NCBI GenBank assembly: GCA_018713005.1
Contig: DVFX01000028.1
Coordinates: forward strand, 8,718 to 72,717
Source: Scatomorpha gallistercoris
GTDB lineage: Bacteria > Bacillota > Clostridia > Oscillospirales > Oscillospiraceae
Direction of reading: 5' to 3'
DNA length: 64,000 bases
A model generated the notes under the pieces. The model saw only the letters and a list, made by a program, of their open reading frames with translations. It was not told the origin of the DNA and made no database searches. Positions within the stretch are counted from its first letter, which is position 1; each line of letters begins with the position of its first letter. Positions 50,609 through 59,563 of this stretch are shown one piece after another. Both the position numbers and the translations under genes were made by a program.

Positions 50609-53600
50609 GTGGCAAAGAAAAAGACCATGGACGGAAACGAGGCTGCGGCTTATGCCAGTTATGCGTTTACCGAGGTCGCAACAATTTATCCCATTACGCC
50701 TTCGAGCCCTATGGCCGAGCATGTGGACACCTGGGCCGCTAACGGCATGAAGAACATTTTCGGCCAGCCTGTGCGTCTCGTTGAGATGCAGAGCGAGGCC
50801 GGAGCCTGCGGCGCTATGCAGGGCAGCCTCGAGTGCGGCAGCCTCACCACCACATACACCGCGTCCCAGGGCCTGGCGCTTATGATACCGCCGCTGTACA
50901 GGATAGCGGGCCAGCTCCAGCCCGGAGTACTGCACGTCGCCGCGCGCACCCTCGGCACTGCCAGCTTCTCCATTTTCGGCGACCATCAGGACGTCATGGC
51001 CTGCCGCCAGACCGGTGTGGCGCAGCTCGCCTCCTCCAGCGTACAGGAGTGCATGGATCTCGCCGCCGTGGCCCACCTGTCCGCGATAAAGGGCCGCGTG
51101 CCGTTTATGCACTTCTTCGACGGCTTCCGCACCAGCCACGAGATACAGAAAATAGACGTGCTGGACTACGCGGACCTGGCCAAGCTCGTCGACTACGACG
51201 CGCTGCACGCCTTCCGCAAAAACTCGCTCAACAGCGAGCGCCCGGTGATGCGCTCCATAGTGCAGAACCCGGACACCTACTTCCAGAGCCGCGAGGCCGT
51301 GAACCCCTATTACGACGCCCTGCCCGGCATAGTGGAGTACTACATGGGCGAGATGAGCAAGCTGACCGGACGCGACTACAAGCTCTTCAACTACTATGGC
51401 GCGCCCGACGCGGAGTACGTCGTCGCGGCAATTGGCAGCGTCTGCGACTGCCTGAAGGAAGTCGTGGACTATCTCAACGCCCAGGGGCGCAGGACCGGCC
51501 TGATACAGGTGCACCTCTACCGTCCCTTCAGCGTCAAGCACTTGCTTGCGGCCCTGCCCGAGACATGTAAGGTGCTCACGGCGCTCGACCGCACCAAGGA
51601 GGCGGGCGCCAACGGCGACCCGCTCTACGAGGACATCGCGGGGGCCATAGTCAACCTCGAAAACCGCCCGCTGCTGCTCGGCGGCCGCTACGGAATATCC
51701 AGCAAGGACACGACGCCGGCGATGATGAAGGCCGTGTACGACAACATGTCCGGCGAAAGGAAGAATCACTTCACCGTCGGCATCATCGACGACCTGACCT
51801 TCCGCTCCCTGCCGGTCGGCGAGAATATAGTCACGGCGGACAAGAGCATAATAAGCTGCAAATTCTGGGGCCTGGGCTCCGACGGGACGGTAGGCGCCAA
51901 CAAGAACTCCATAAAAATAATCGGCGACAACACCGACCAGTATGTGCAGGCCTATTTTGAATACGACACGAAGAAGTCCGGCGGCGTCACAAAGAGCCAC
52001 CTTCGCTTCGGCCACACGCCCATACTCTCTACCTACTATGTGACCATGGCCGATTTCGTGGCCTGCCACAACGAGAGCTACATCAAGAAATACGATATTG
52101 TAAACGAGATAAAGGAGGGCGGCGCCTTCCTGCTGAACACGGTCTGGACGGACGAGCAGCTAGAGCGTGAGCTGCCGAACAAGGTAAAGCGCATCCTGGC
52201 CGAACGACGCATACGCTTCTACACCATAGACGCCACGGAAATAGCGCATAAAATAGGCCTCGGCAACCGCACCAACACCGTGCTCCAGGCCGCGTTCTTC
52301 AGGCTCTCAGGCGTCCTGCCCATTGACGAGGCGGTAAAATATATGAAGGACGCCATAACCAAGACCTACGGGGCCAAGGGCGAGAAGGTCCTCAGCATGA
52401 ACTACGCCGCAGTGGACGAGGGCGTGTCCGCCATGCACGAGATAACCGTCCCCGAGTCCTGGGCGCAGCTGGCCGACGAGCCTGCGGCGGAGATGGGCGG
52501 TGTCCCGGAGTTCGTCTCCACGGTTATGAGCGCCGTCAACGGACAGCGCGGCGACCAGCTGCCGGTCAGCGTGTGGAAGGACAGCGCGGACGGCACCGTC
52601 CCTGTGGGAACATCCAAATATGAGAAGCGCGGCTTTGCCGCCTACGTCCCTGAATGGGACGCCTCCAAGTGCATCGGCTGCAACCTCTGCTCCCTCTACT
52701 GCCCGCATGCGGCTGTCAGGCCCTTCCTGCTCAACGCCGACGAAGCGGCCGCCGCCCCCGAGAGCTATGTGACCAACGAGGCCAAGGGCAAGGCCTTCGA
52801 GGGCCTGCGCTACCGCATGCAGGTGGATGTTCTCGACTGTACGGGATGCAGCACCTGCGTGACCGCCTGCCCCGCCAAGGCCCTTGAGATGAAGCCGATA
52901 GCCGGACAGCTCCCGCAGCAGGACAACTGGGATTACAGCCTCAGCCTTTCCGAGAAGCCCAACCCGATGGACAAGTTCTCCGTCAAGGGCAGCCAGTACG
53001 AGCAGCCGCTGCTCGAGTTCTCCGGCGCCTGCGCGGGCTGCGGGGAGACCGCCTACATGAAGCTGATGACCCAGCTCTACGGCGACCGTATGATAGTCGC
53101 AAACGCCACTGGGTGCACCCAGGCCTGGGGCTTCTCCACGCCGAGCTTCCCATACACCACAAACAGCCGCGGGCATGGCCCGGCGCTGTCGAATTCGCTG
53201 TTTGAGAACAACGCGGAGTACAGCCTTGGAATGTGCCTGAGCATGCAGCAGCAGCGCGCCCGCCTCGCGGAAAATGCCCGCACCCTGGCCGGACAGACCG
53301 GCGACGAGGCGCTGCGTGATGCGCTCAACGCCTGGCTCGAGGGCTTTGACGACGACAAGAACGCCCGCGCACTGGCCGACAATGTGATAGACGCGATTGA
53401 AAAGACCGGCGAGACCGGAGAGCTGGTGGATTACATCAGGGACAACGAGGAGCATCTGGTGCGCAAGAGCATGTGGATGTACGGCGGCGACGGCTGGGCC
53501 TACGACATAGGCTACGGCGGCCTTGACCACGTCCTGGCCTCAGGGATAGACGTGAACATCCTCGTTGTCGACACTGAAGTCTACTCCAATACCGGCGGAC

Positions 53601-54112
53601 AGGCCTCCAAGGCCACGCCGATTGGCGCGGTGGCCCAGTTCGCGGCCTCCGGCAAAAAGACCGTGAAAAAGGACCTGGCCATGCTTGCCGCCGAGTACGG
53701 CAACGTGTATGTGGCCTCCGTAGCCCTCGGCGCGAACCCGGCGCAGACCATCACCGCCATCCGTGAGGCCGAGGAGCACCACGGCCCGTCGCTCATAGTG
53801 GCCTATGCGCCCTGCATCAATCACGGAATAGTTAAGGGCATGGGCTATTCCCAGGCCGAGGCCAAGCTCGCCGTAGACAGCGGCTACTGGTTCCTGTTCC
53901 GCTACAAGCCGGAGCTGAAGGAGGAGGGCAAGAACCCCTTCATCCTCGACAGCAAAGCGCCCAGCGTGCCGCTTGACGACTTCCTCATGGGCGAGGTGCG
54001 CTATGCCTCACTGAAGAGGACTTTCCCCGACCAGGCCGACGCGCTCATGGAGGCCGCAAGGAAGAACAGCGCAGAGCGCTACAACAAATACCTGCAGCTC
54101 TCGCAGCGTTAA
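50609..54112 (+). CDS. nifJ: Pyruvate:ferredoxin oxidoreductase, single-chain
   Basis: A 1167-residue PFOR that oxidises pyruvate to acetyl-CoA, CO2 and reduced ferredoxin. Domain order is complete: domain I from ATIYPITPSSPMAEHVDTWA, domain II around VHLYRPFSVKHLL, the gamma-type domain III (RSLPVGENIVTADKSIISCK), two ferredoxin motifs (CIGCNLCSLYCPHAAV and CTGCSTCVTACPAKAL) and the TPP domain (FSGACAGCGETAYMKL, then VVDTEVYSNTGGQASKATPI). GTG 50609 follows AGGAGG. It heads the operon with the aconitase-like and decarboxylase genes. Confidence 0.96.
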   Translation: MAKKKTMDGNEAAAYASYAFTEVATIYPITPSSPMAEHVDTWAANGMKNIFGQPVRLVEMQSEAGACGAMQGSLECGSLTTTYTASQGLALMIPPLYRIAGQLQPGVLHVAARTLGTASFSIFGDHQDVMACRQTGVAQLASSSVQECMDLAAVAHLSAIKGRVPFMHFFDGFRTSHEIQKIDVLDYADLAKLVDYDALHAFRKNSLNSERPVMRSIVQNPDTYFQSREAVNPYYDALPGIVEYYMGEMSKLTGRDYKLFNYYGAPDAEYVVAAIGSVCDCLKEVVDYLNAQGRRTGLIQVHLYRPFSVKHLLAALPETCKVLTALDRTKEAGANGDPLYEDIAGAIVNLENRPLLLGGRYGISSKDTTPAMMKAVYDNMSGERKNHFTVGIIDDLTFRSLPVGENIVTADKSIISCKFWGLGSDGTVGANKNSIKIIGDNTDQYVQAYFEYDTKKSGGVTKSHLRFGHTPILSTYYVTMADFVACHNESYIKKYDIVNEIKEGGAFLLNTVWTDEQLERELPNKVKRILAERRIRFYTIDATEIAHKIGLGNRTNTVLQAAFFRLSGVLPIDEAVKYMKDAITKTYGAKGEKVLSMNYAAVDEGVSAMHEITVPESWAQLADEPAAEMGGVPEFVSTVMSAVNGQRGDQLPVSVWKDSADGTVPVGTSKYEKRGFAAYVPEWDASKCIGCNLCSLYCPHAAVRPFLLNADEAAAAPESYVTNEAKGKAFEGLRYRMQVDVLDCTGCSTCVTACPAKALEMKPIAGQLPQQDNWDYSLSLSEKPNPMDKFSVKGSQYEQPLLEFSGACAGCGETAYMKLMTQLYGDRMIVANATGCTQAWGFSTPSFPYTTNSRGHGPALSNSLFENNAEYSLGMCLSMQQQRARLAENARTLAGQTGDEALRDALNAWLEGFDDDKNARALADNVIDAIEKTGETGELVDYIRDNEEHLVRKSMWMYGGDGWAYDIGYGGLDHVLASGIDVNILVVDTEVYSNTGGQASKATPIGAVAQFAASGKKTVKKDLAMLAAEYGNVYVASVALGANPAQTITAIREAEEHHGPSLIVAYAPCINHGIVKGMGYSQAEAKLAVDSGYWFLFRYKPELKEEGKNPFILDSKAPSVPLDDFLMGEVRYASLKRTFPDQADALMEAARKNSAERYNKYLQLSQR

Positions 54113-54130
54113 ATATCGGAGGTGCCAATT

Positions 54131-55252
54131 ATGAATCCTTTGAGCGAATTCATGTCAAGCCGTCCGGGCGAAACCATCCGTCTGAAGCCCGACTGGTTCG
54201 TACTGACGGACGGGGAGCATGCGCTGCCCGGACAGCTCGGCGGGGTGCGTCCCGCCGAGCCGCAGAAGGTAAAGGTGTTCATCGACCACGAGACCCCGTG
54301 CGGCAGCGAGAAATCGGCAGATTTGCAGCGGCTGCTGATAGAGTACGCCGGGGAAAACGGCTGCGAGCTCTTCAACGGCTACGGTGTTTCGTACCAGCTG
54401 ATGCTGGACAAATATGTGCAGCCCGGGCAGCTCGTGACCTGCTGCGGGAAATTCGGCAGCATATTTGCTTCGGCGGGAGCCTTCGCCGTCTCTCTCACTG
54501 CGGAAGAGATGAAGAGCGCCGTCGGGAGCGGTGAGATTGAGGTCGCAGTGCCGGAAACCTTCACGCTGAAGCTGACAGGAGAGCTGCGTGGGCGCGCAAA
54601 CGGCAAGGACGCCGTCCTGGCCGCGCTGCCAATGCTTGCAGGCGCGAAGGGCAGGACGCTGCTGGTTGACAGCGCCGCAGCGAGCTGGAGCGCCTCGGAT
54701 AAGGCCGCCTTCATGCAGCTCTTGAGCGAGTGCGGATGCCTCACCGCAGTCAGCGGCACAGCGGACAGCGCGGATTGCAGCCTGCAGCTCGGCGACGTCG
54801 TGCCAATGGCGGCCGGACCGAATGACTTCACCCGGGCCGTGCCTGCTGCCGAGTGCTCCGGCACTGCAGTCACGAACGTGTTCATAGGGGGCTGCTCACA
54901 GGGCAGGATTGAGGACATACGCGCTGCGGCTTCGGTCATACGCGGCAGGCGTGTCGCCCGCTCCGTGCGCGCAATGGTGGCCTTTGCGACTACCAAGGAC
55001 TATATTGCCGCGGCAAATGAGGGCCTGATTGCCCAATTTCTGGACGCGGGCGTGCTGGTGATGAACCAGGGCTGCTCAGCCTGCTACGGCAGGAGCCAGG
55101 GCCTGGCCGACGGCAAGGACGTCGTGCTCAGCGCCGGCAGCAGGCCCTGCCCAAACTGCAACGGCGAGGGCGACGTGCCCACATATCTGTGCAGCGCCGC
55201 CACGGCTATGGCAAGCGCGATAGCCGGACACATCTGCCCGGACGAAGCGTGA
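54131..55252 (+). CDS. Divergent aconitase-superfamily protein (LeuC-like, degenerate active site)
   Basis: A 373-residue relative of the aconitase large domain. The Fe-S cysteine contexts are kept: VFIGGCSQGRIEDIRAA (for GSCTNGR) and MNQGCSACYGRSQGL (for the CxxC). The substrate-binding DSHT motif is replaced by TCCGKFGSIFASAGAFAVS, and the N-terminal DHNxPT by DHETPCGSE. It is much shorter than LeuC (about 420). It may be a partner or regulatory homologue of the next gene product, or an enzyme with another reaction. GGAGGTG precedes ATG 54131. Confidence 0.68.
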   Translation: MNPLSEFMSSRPGETIRLKPDWFVLTDGEHALPGQLGGVRPAEPQKVKVFIDHETPCGSEKSADLQRLLIEYAGENGCELFNGYGVSYQLMLDKYVQPGQLVTCCGKFGSIFASAGAFAVSLTAEEMKSAVGSGEIEVAVPETFTLKLTGELRGRANGKDAVLAALPMLAGAKGRTLLVDSAAASWSASDKAAFMQLLSECGCLTAVSGTADSADCSLQLGDVVPMAAGPNDFTRAVPAAECSGTAVTNVFIGGCSQGRIEDIRAAASVIRGRRVARSVRAMVAFATTKDYIAAANEGLIAQFLDAGVLVMNQGCSACYGRSQGLADGKDVVLSAGSRPCPNCNGEGDVPTYLCSAATAMASAIAGHICPDEA

Positions 55253-55264
55253 GGAGGTAAGAGC

Positions 55265-57079
55265 ATGGAAAAAGTATTCAGCGGCCGTGTATGGACAATG
55301 CGCAGGGACATAGATACGGATATAATCATCCCCACGCAGTACCTGGGACTCCCCATGCCGGAGATGTGCAAGCACGTCTTTGAACCCCTGTATCCCGAGC
55401 TCGCCGCCCGGCTCAAGCAGGGCGACATCATAGTTGCCGGACCCAACTTCGGCTGCGGTTCCTCCCGAGAGATGGCCCCCGAGGCCATGAAAAACGCCGG
55501 CATCCGCTGCGTAATAGCGCCCAGCTTTGCCCGTATATTCTTCCGCAACTCCTTCAACAACGGTATGCTGCTGCTCGAAAACGACGAGCTCTATAAGCAC
55601 GTCAAGGACGGCGAGACCGTTACCGTAGACCTCGAGCGGCTCTGCGTCGTGCACAACGGCACGGACTATCCGATACCCAAAATACCCGACAACCTGCTTG
55701 AAATAGTGGAAAACGGCGGGCTTGTCCAGACCTGCGAGAAGGAGAACCGCCTCGCATCCGAGGGCAGGCTGCCGGAGCGCGCTGAGCTCTCGCCGGAACC
55801 GGAATACGTCGGTGAGCACACGCTGGCGGAGAAGATACTCATGCGCAACACGCACAGTGCCAGTCTGCGCCCGGGCGACATAGTCATGGCCCGGCCCGAC
55901 CGCCTCTTCGTCCTCGACATATACACCGGCCCCGTCTACAACAAGCTCAAGGGCATGGGATACTCTGAGATAGCCTCCCCTGAGACCGCCGGAGTAATAG
56001 ACGACCACCAGATGCCCTGCGTCATGTTCGACGACCCGGAGAGCTACCGTTCCGGCTGCAAACTGGCCGAGGAGTACGGGTTCGGAACTCACCTGATAGG
56101 CGAGGGCATAGGGCACCAGCTGATACCCGAGCGCCGCTACGCCAAGCCGGGAAGCGTAATCTTCGTCACCGACAGCCACACCACGACCTACGGCGCTGTG
56201 GGCTGCTTCTCCACCGGCGTAGGCTACACGGAGATGGCCGCCGCCCTGGGACGCGGCGAGATGTGGATACGCGTGCCCTCTGCAATTAAGATTCAGATAG
56301 ACGGGCACCTGCCCGAGGGGGTCATGAGCAAGGACGTCATACTGCGCGTCCTGGGCGACCTCACCGCCAACGGCGGCACCTACCGCTCGCTTGAGTTCTG
56401 CGGCAGCGCCGTGGATGAGATGAGCGTGGACTCCAGGCTGTGCATATCCAACATGGCGGTCGAGTGCGGAGCCAAGGTCGGCCTGTTCGCGCCCGACGCC
56501 AAGACCTGCGAGTACAGCGGCGTGAGCCCCGAGGACGTGGCCTGGATGACCGTCGGCCCCGACGAGTGCTACGAGCAGGTGCTGCGCTACAGGGCGGAGG
56601 ACTTCGTCCCCAACCTCTCGGTGCCGCAGTATGTAGACAATGTGCACCCGGTGACTGAGTACGAGGGCACGCCGGTGGACCAGATTTTCCTCGGCAGCTG
56701 CACGAACGGCCGCCTTGAGGACATGGCGGTGGCCGCAAAGATACTCAAGGGCCATCACGTCCCCAATAACGTGAAGTTCATAGTCACTTGCGCCACGAAG
56801 GACATATACAAAGCCGCCATTGAGGCCGGATATATCCAGATTTTCGCCGAGGCGGGCGCAATGGTGACCCAGCCGTATTGCAGCCTGTGCCAGGGCCGGG
56901 GCGGCGGAGTGGTCGGTGAGAACCAGGTGATACTGGCCACAAACAACCGCAATTTCCTCGGACGTATGGGTCCGGCCTCCAGCAAAATATTCCTGGGCAG
57001 CCCTGCGACCATCGCAGTCTCCGCCCTTACGGGGCGTATAACCGACCCGAGGAGCTTTATCAAGACCCTCGAAGCGTGA
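55265..57079 (+). CDS. Fused isopropylmalate dehydratase-type isomerase, small domain first
   Basis: A 604-residue aconitase-family hydro-lyase. Residues 1-165 are the LeuD-type swivel domain (DIDTDIIIPTQYL, NFGCGSSREMAPEAMKNAG). Residues 185-604 are the LeuC-type catalytic domain: FVTDSHTTTYGAVGCFSTGV, FLGSCTNGRLEDMAVAAKIL and the cluster cysteines in TQPYCSLCQGRGGGVVGE. In LeuC and LeuD these are separate proteins, and in aconitases the swivel domain is C-terminal, so this order is unusual. Likely substrates are 2-hydroxy-di/tricarboxylates (isopropylmalate, citramalate, dimethylmalate types). GAGGTAAGAGC precedes the ATG. Confidence 0.85.
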   Translation: MEKVFSGRVWTMRRDIDTDIIIPTQYLGLPMPEMCKHVFEPLYPELAARLKQGDIIVAGPNFGCGSSREMAPEAMKNAGIRCVIAPSFARIFFRNSFNNGMLLLENDELYKHVKDGETVTVDLERLCVVHNGTDYPIPKIPDNLLEIVENGGLVQTCEKENRLASEGRLPERAELSPEPEYVGEHTLAEKILMRNTHSASLRPGDIVMARPDRLFVLDIYTGPVYNKLKGMGYSEIASPETAGVIDDHQMPCVMFDDPESYRSGCKLAEEYGFGTHLIGEGIGHQLIPERRYAKPGSVIFVTDSHTTTYGAVGCFSTGVGYTEMAAALGRGEMWIRVPSAIKIQIDGHLPEGVMSKDVILRVLGDLTANGGTYRSLEFCGSAVDEMSVDSRLCISNMAVECGAKVGLFAPDAKTCEYSGVSPEDVAWMTVGPDECYEQVLRYRAEDFVPNLSVPQYVDNVHPVTEYEGTPVDQIFLGSCTNGRLEDMAVAAKILKGHHVPNNVKFIVTCATKDIYKAAIEAGYIQIFAEAGAMVTQPYCSLCQGRGGGVVGENQVILATNNRNFLGRMGPASSKIFLGSPATIAVSALTGRITDPRSFIKTLEA

Positions 57080-57153
57080 ACAGTGCCAATCGCGCAGCGG
57101 GCCGCGCCGTCAAATGCGGAGCGGCCCGTAAAGTATCGTGAGGTGATTAAACG

Positions 57154-57522
57154 ATGTTAAATCTGCAAGGGCTCGTGGCCGCGTCGGCCGTGGGCCAAAC
57201 CGGCGGCGACGGCTCCATAGTAGTCGCCCTGGCAATCCTCCTCGTAGTTGTTATAATCGCGCTGGTGCGCAAAAAACGCCGCCTGAAAGCGCTGTCACAG
57301 GCGGCAGCCACGACGGAAACGATTGCGCCCGAGACTCAGCCGGCGGCGCAGCAGAGCGCGCCCGCCCGGACGGCAACCGTACCCGCAGGGGACGACGAGC
57401 TCGAGCTCGATGGCATCTCGGAGCGGGATGCGGCGATAGTAATGGCCATAACTGCCAACGCTATTGGTAAGCCGCCCGCTCAGCTGCGCTTCCATTCCAT
57501 CAAGGAGGTAAAAGAAAAATGA
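57154..57522 (+). CDS. oadG: Sodium pump decarboxylase gamma subunit (OadG-like)
   Basis: A 122-residue protein with one N-terminal membrane helix (SIVVALAILLVVVIIALV), a basic stop-transfer (RKKRRLK), an Ala/Pro/Gln linker and a C-terminal OadG motif (ELDGISERDAAIVMAITANA, then LRFHSIKEV). It would anchor the carboxyltransferase to the membrane beta subunit. Its stop overlaps the biotin carrier start by ATGA. Confidence 0.82.
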   Translation: MLNLQGLVAASAVGQTGGDGSIVVALAILLVVVIIALVRKKRRLKALSQAAATTETIAPETQPAAQQSAPARTATVPAGDDELELDGISERDAAIVMAITANAIGKPPAQLRFHSIKEVKEK

Positions 57523-57908
57523 TATATGTTGTGACGCTGGGCGACAAAGTTTACGAGGTGGACGTGGATGTGTGCGATGCCGCCATAGTAAGCGAGAAGG
57601 ACGCCCCAAAAACTGCTCCGGCCGCTGCTCCGGCGGCTCCTGCACCGGCAGCCGCCCCCGCCCCGGCTCCGGCGGCTGCTGCTCCGACGGCGGACGGCGA
57701 GACCGTCAACTCCCCGCTGCCCGGTTCCGTGCTGAGCATTGCCGTAAGCGCAGGACAGGCTGTCAAGTCCGGGCAGGTGCTGCTGGTGCTCGAAGCTATG
57801 AAGATGGAAAACGAGATTCTCGCGCCCAGGGACTGCACAGTAAAGCAGGTACTCGTGAACACGGGCGCAGTCGTGGACAGCGGCGCGCCGCTGGTCGTAA
57901 TAGGCTGA
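57519..57908 (+). CDS. Biotin carboxyl carrier protein of the decarboxylase
   Basis: A 129-residue carrier. An N-terminal strand region (VVTLGDKVYEVDVDV) is followed by a long Ala/Pro linker (about 32-60) and the biotinyl domain with the target Lys in VLEAMKMENEI. It shuttles CO2 from the alpha to the beta subunit and replaces the biotin domain missing in oadA. AAGGAGG precedes the ATG. Confidence 0.92.
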   Translation: MIYVVTLGDKVYEVDVDVCDAAIVSEKDAPKTAPAAAPAAPAPAAAPAPAPAAAAPTADGETVNSPLPGSVLSIAVSAGQAVKSGQVLLVLEAMKMENEILAPRDCTVKQVLVNTGAVVDSGAPLVVIG

Positions 57909-57992
57909 GCGCGGCCCGCGGCCGTGATCACGGCGGGGATTACGCACCGCCGCGGTACGCGCGGCAGGAGTAAACGTGGAGGTATGTAGATA

Positions 57993-59099
57993 ATGCAGAT
58001 GTTCCTTGACTTGTTTTCCAACGTAGCAAACTTCACCTGGCAGCAGCTGCTGATGATAGTTATCGGCCTGGTGCTGATATATCTGGCCATAAAGAAGGGC
58101 ATGGAGCCGTCGCTCCTGCTGCCCATGGGCTTCGGCGCCATACTTGTCAACCTGCCCTTCGTCAGCACCGAGGCCATAGAGACGCTGTTCAACGCCGGTA
58201 TAGCCAGCGAGCTTTTCCCGCTGCTGCTGTTCATAGGTATCGGCGCGATGATAGATTTCGGCCCGCTGCTGAGCAATCCGAAGATGTTCCTCTTCGGCGC
58301 GGCAGCCCAGTTCGGCATTTTCTTTACACTGGTAATCGCCGTTGTGCTCGGCTTTGACCTGAAAGACGCCGCCTCCGTGGCGATTATCCCAGCTGCGGAC
58401 GGCCCCACCAGCATCTATGTTGCGAACTATTTCCAGAGTACATATCAGGGCGCAATAATGGTCGCGGCGTATTCGTACATGGCCCTTGTGCCGATAATAC
58501 AGCCGCCTATAATCAAGGCCATAACGACGAAGAAAGAGCGCCTCATCCGCATGGAGTACTCGCCCAGCAATGTGAGCAAGACCACGCGTCTGCTATTCCC
58601 AATCTTCGTCACCATAATTGCGGGCACCGTCGCCCCCAAGAGCGCGGAGCTCATCGGCTTTCTCATGTTCGGCAACCTCATCCGCGAGTGCGGTGTGCTT
58701 GACAGCCTGAGCCAGAGCGCCCAGCACGAGCTGGCCAATCTCATAACGCTGCTGCTCGGCCTCTCCGTCGCCTTCCGCATGAAGGCGGAGCTGTTCGTGA
58801 CCTGGAATACGCTGCTCATCCTGGTTCTCGGCCTTGTCGGCTTCGTGTTCGACACCGTAGGCGGCGTGTTCTTCGCCAAGTTCCTGAACCTGTTCTCCAA
58901 GAAGAAGATAAACCCGATGGTCGGCGCGGCGGGCATCTCCGCCTTCCCGATGGCCTCCCGCATGGTGCACAAGCTAGGCAGGGAAGAGGACCCGAACAAC
59001 TTCCTGCTGATGCACGCCGCAGGCGCAAATGTCAGCGGACAGATAGCTTCCGTTATTGCCGGCGGCCTCATTATCACGTTGGTTGAACAGGTGCTGTAA
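57993..59099 (+). CDS. oadB: Sodium-pumping decarboxylase beta subunit
   Basis: A 368-residue membrane protein with about nine helices. The conserved ASVAIIPAADGPTSIYVANY segment holds the Asp needed for sodium translocation and decarboxylation of carboxybiotin, and LLLFIGIGAMIDFGPLLSNP is also typical. The free energy of oxaloacetate or methylmalonyl-CoA decarboxylation drives sodium export. It follows the biotin carrier by 84 bp with GGAGG before its ATG. Confidence 0.92.
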   Translation: MQMFLDLFSNVANFTWQQLLMIVIGLVLIYLAIKKGMEPSLLLPMGFGAILVNLPFVSTEAIETLFNAGIASELFPLLLFIGIGAMIDFGPLLSNPKMFLFGAAAQFGIFFTLVIAVVLGFDLKDAASVAIIPAADGPTSIYVANYFQSTYQGAIMVAAYSYMALVPIIQPPIIKAITTKKERLIRMEYSPSNVSKTTRLLFPIFVTIIAGTVAPKSAELIGFLMFGNLIRECGVLDSLSQSAQHELANLITLLLGLSVAFRMKAELFVTWNTLLILVLGLVGFVFDTVGGVFFAKFLNLFSKKKINPMVGAAGISAFPMASRMVHKLGREEDPNNFLLMHAAGANVSGQIASVIAGGLIITLVEQVL

Positions 59100-59111
59100 G
59101 GAGGTAAAGTA

Positions 59112-59252
59112 ATGGATACGGCTTTGATTCTGACCTGCCTTGGCATCATGCTCAAAGGCATGATAGGCATATTCGTAGTAATAATTGCAATTTGGGGCCT
59201 GGTTGCGCTGTTAAACTACCTCACCAGCGACGACACCGCCGTGAAGAAATAA
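59112..59252 (+). CDS. 46-residue membrane peptide after oadB
   Basis: A short ORF with AAGGAGG 8 nt before its ATG, 12 bp after oadB. It starts MDTALILTCLGIMLKGM and has a single helix (MIGIFVVIIAIWGLVALLNY) and a charged end (SDDTAVKK). The strong ribosome site and helix make it a real small protein; it resembles the membrane part of a gamma subunit and may be a second small subunit of the pump. Confidence 0.7.
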   Translation: MDTALILTCLGIMLKGMIGIFVVIIAIWGLVALLNYLTSDDTAVKK

Positions 59253-59305
59253 AAATCCCATCCGGTTGTGAATGCGCCGAACCAGTAAAAACGGACATTA
59301 GACAA

Positions 59306-59348
59306 ATTCCCCCTGATGTAGGAAAGTGGACTACATCAGGGGGAATTA
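59306..59348. repeat. 17-bp perfect inverted repeat in front of the IS remnant
   Basis: AATTCCCCCTGATGTAG (59306-59322), 9-nt loop, CTACATCAGGGGGAATT (59332-59348). It directly precedes the remnant transposase frame and is probably part of the element; as RNA it could shield the frame from outside transcription. Confidence 0.65.
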
Positions 59349-59350
59349 CT

Positions 59351-59481
59351 ATGAAAAAAGAAATTATACGCATGTACAAGAACTGCTGCCAGGAAACAAG
59401 GTAATGATTGAGGAAGGAAAGAGCCAACGGGAAGGGGCTGAATACTTTGGCTTGCAAGTGAGACGGAAGGGCTGGCCGGCG
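59351..59481 (+). pseudogene. IS3-type transposase (OrfA-like) remnant
   Basis: The first frame gives MKKEIIRMYKNC and stops; shifting by one base gives LLPGNKVMIEEGKSQREGAE followed by YFGLQ, an HTH-like sequence I recall from IS3-type OrfA proteins. After that only KGWPA remains of the downstream region, so both a 1-base loss and a larger deletion are inferred. About 80 bp of unassigned DNA follow before the lactonase stop. Confidence 0.45.
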
Positions 59482-59563
59482 TGAGTCACGCCCAACATGC
59501 CGGCAGAGCCGCGCGGCGCCGCAGGGCAGGAGCACATGCCCCATCCATTTATTACAGGTGTTG

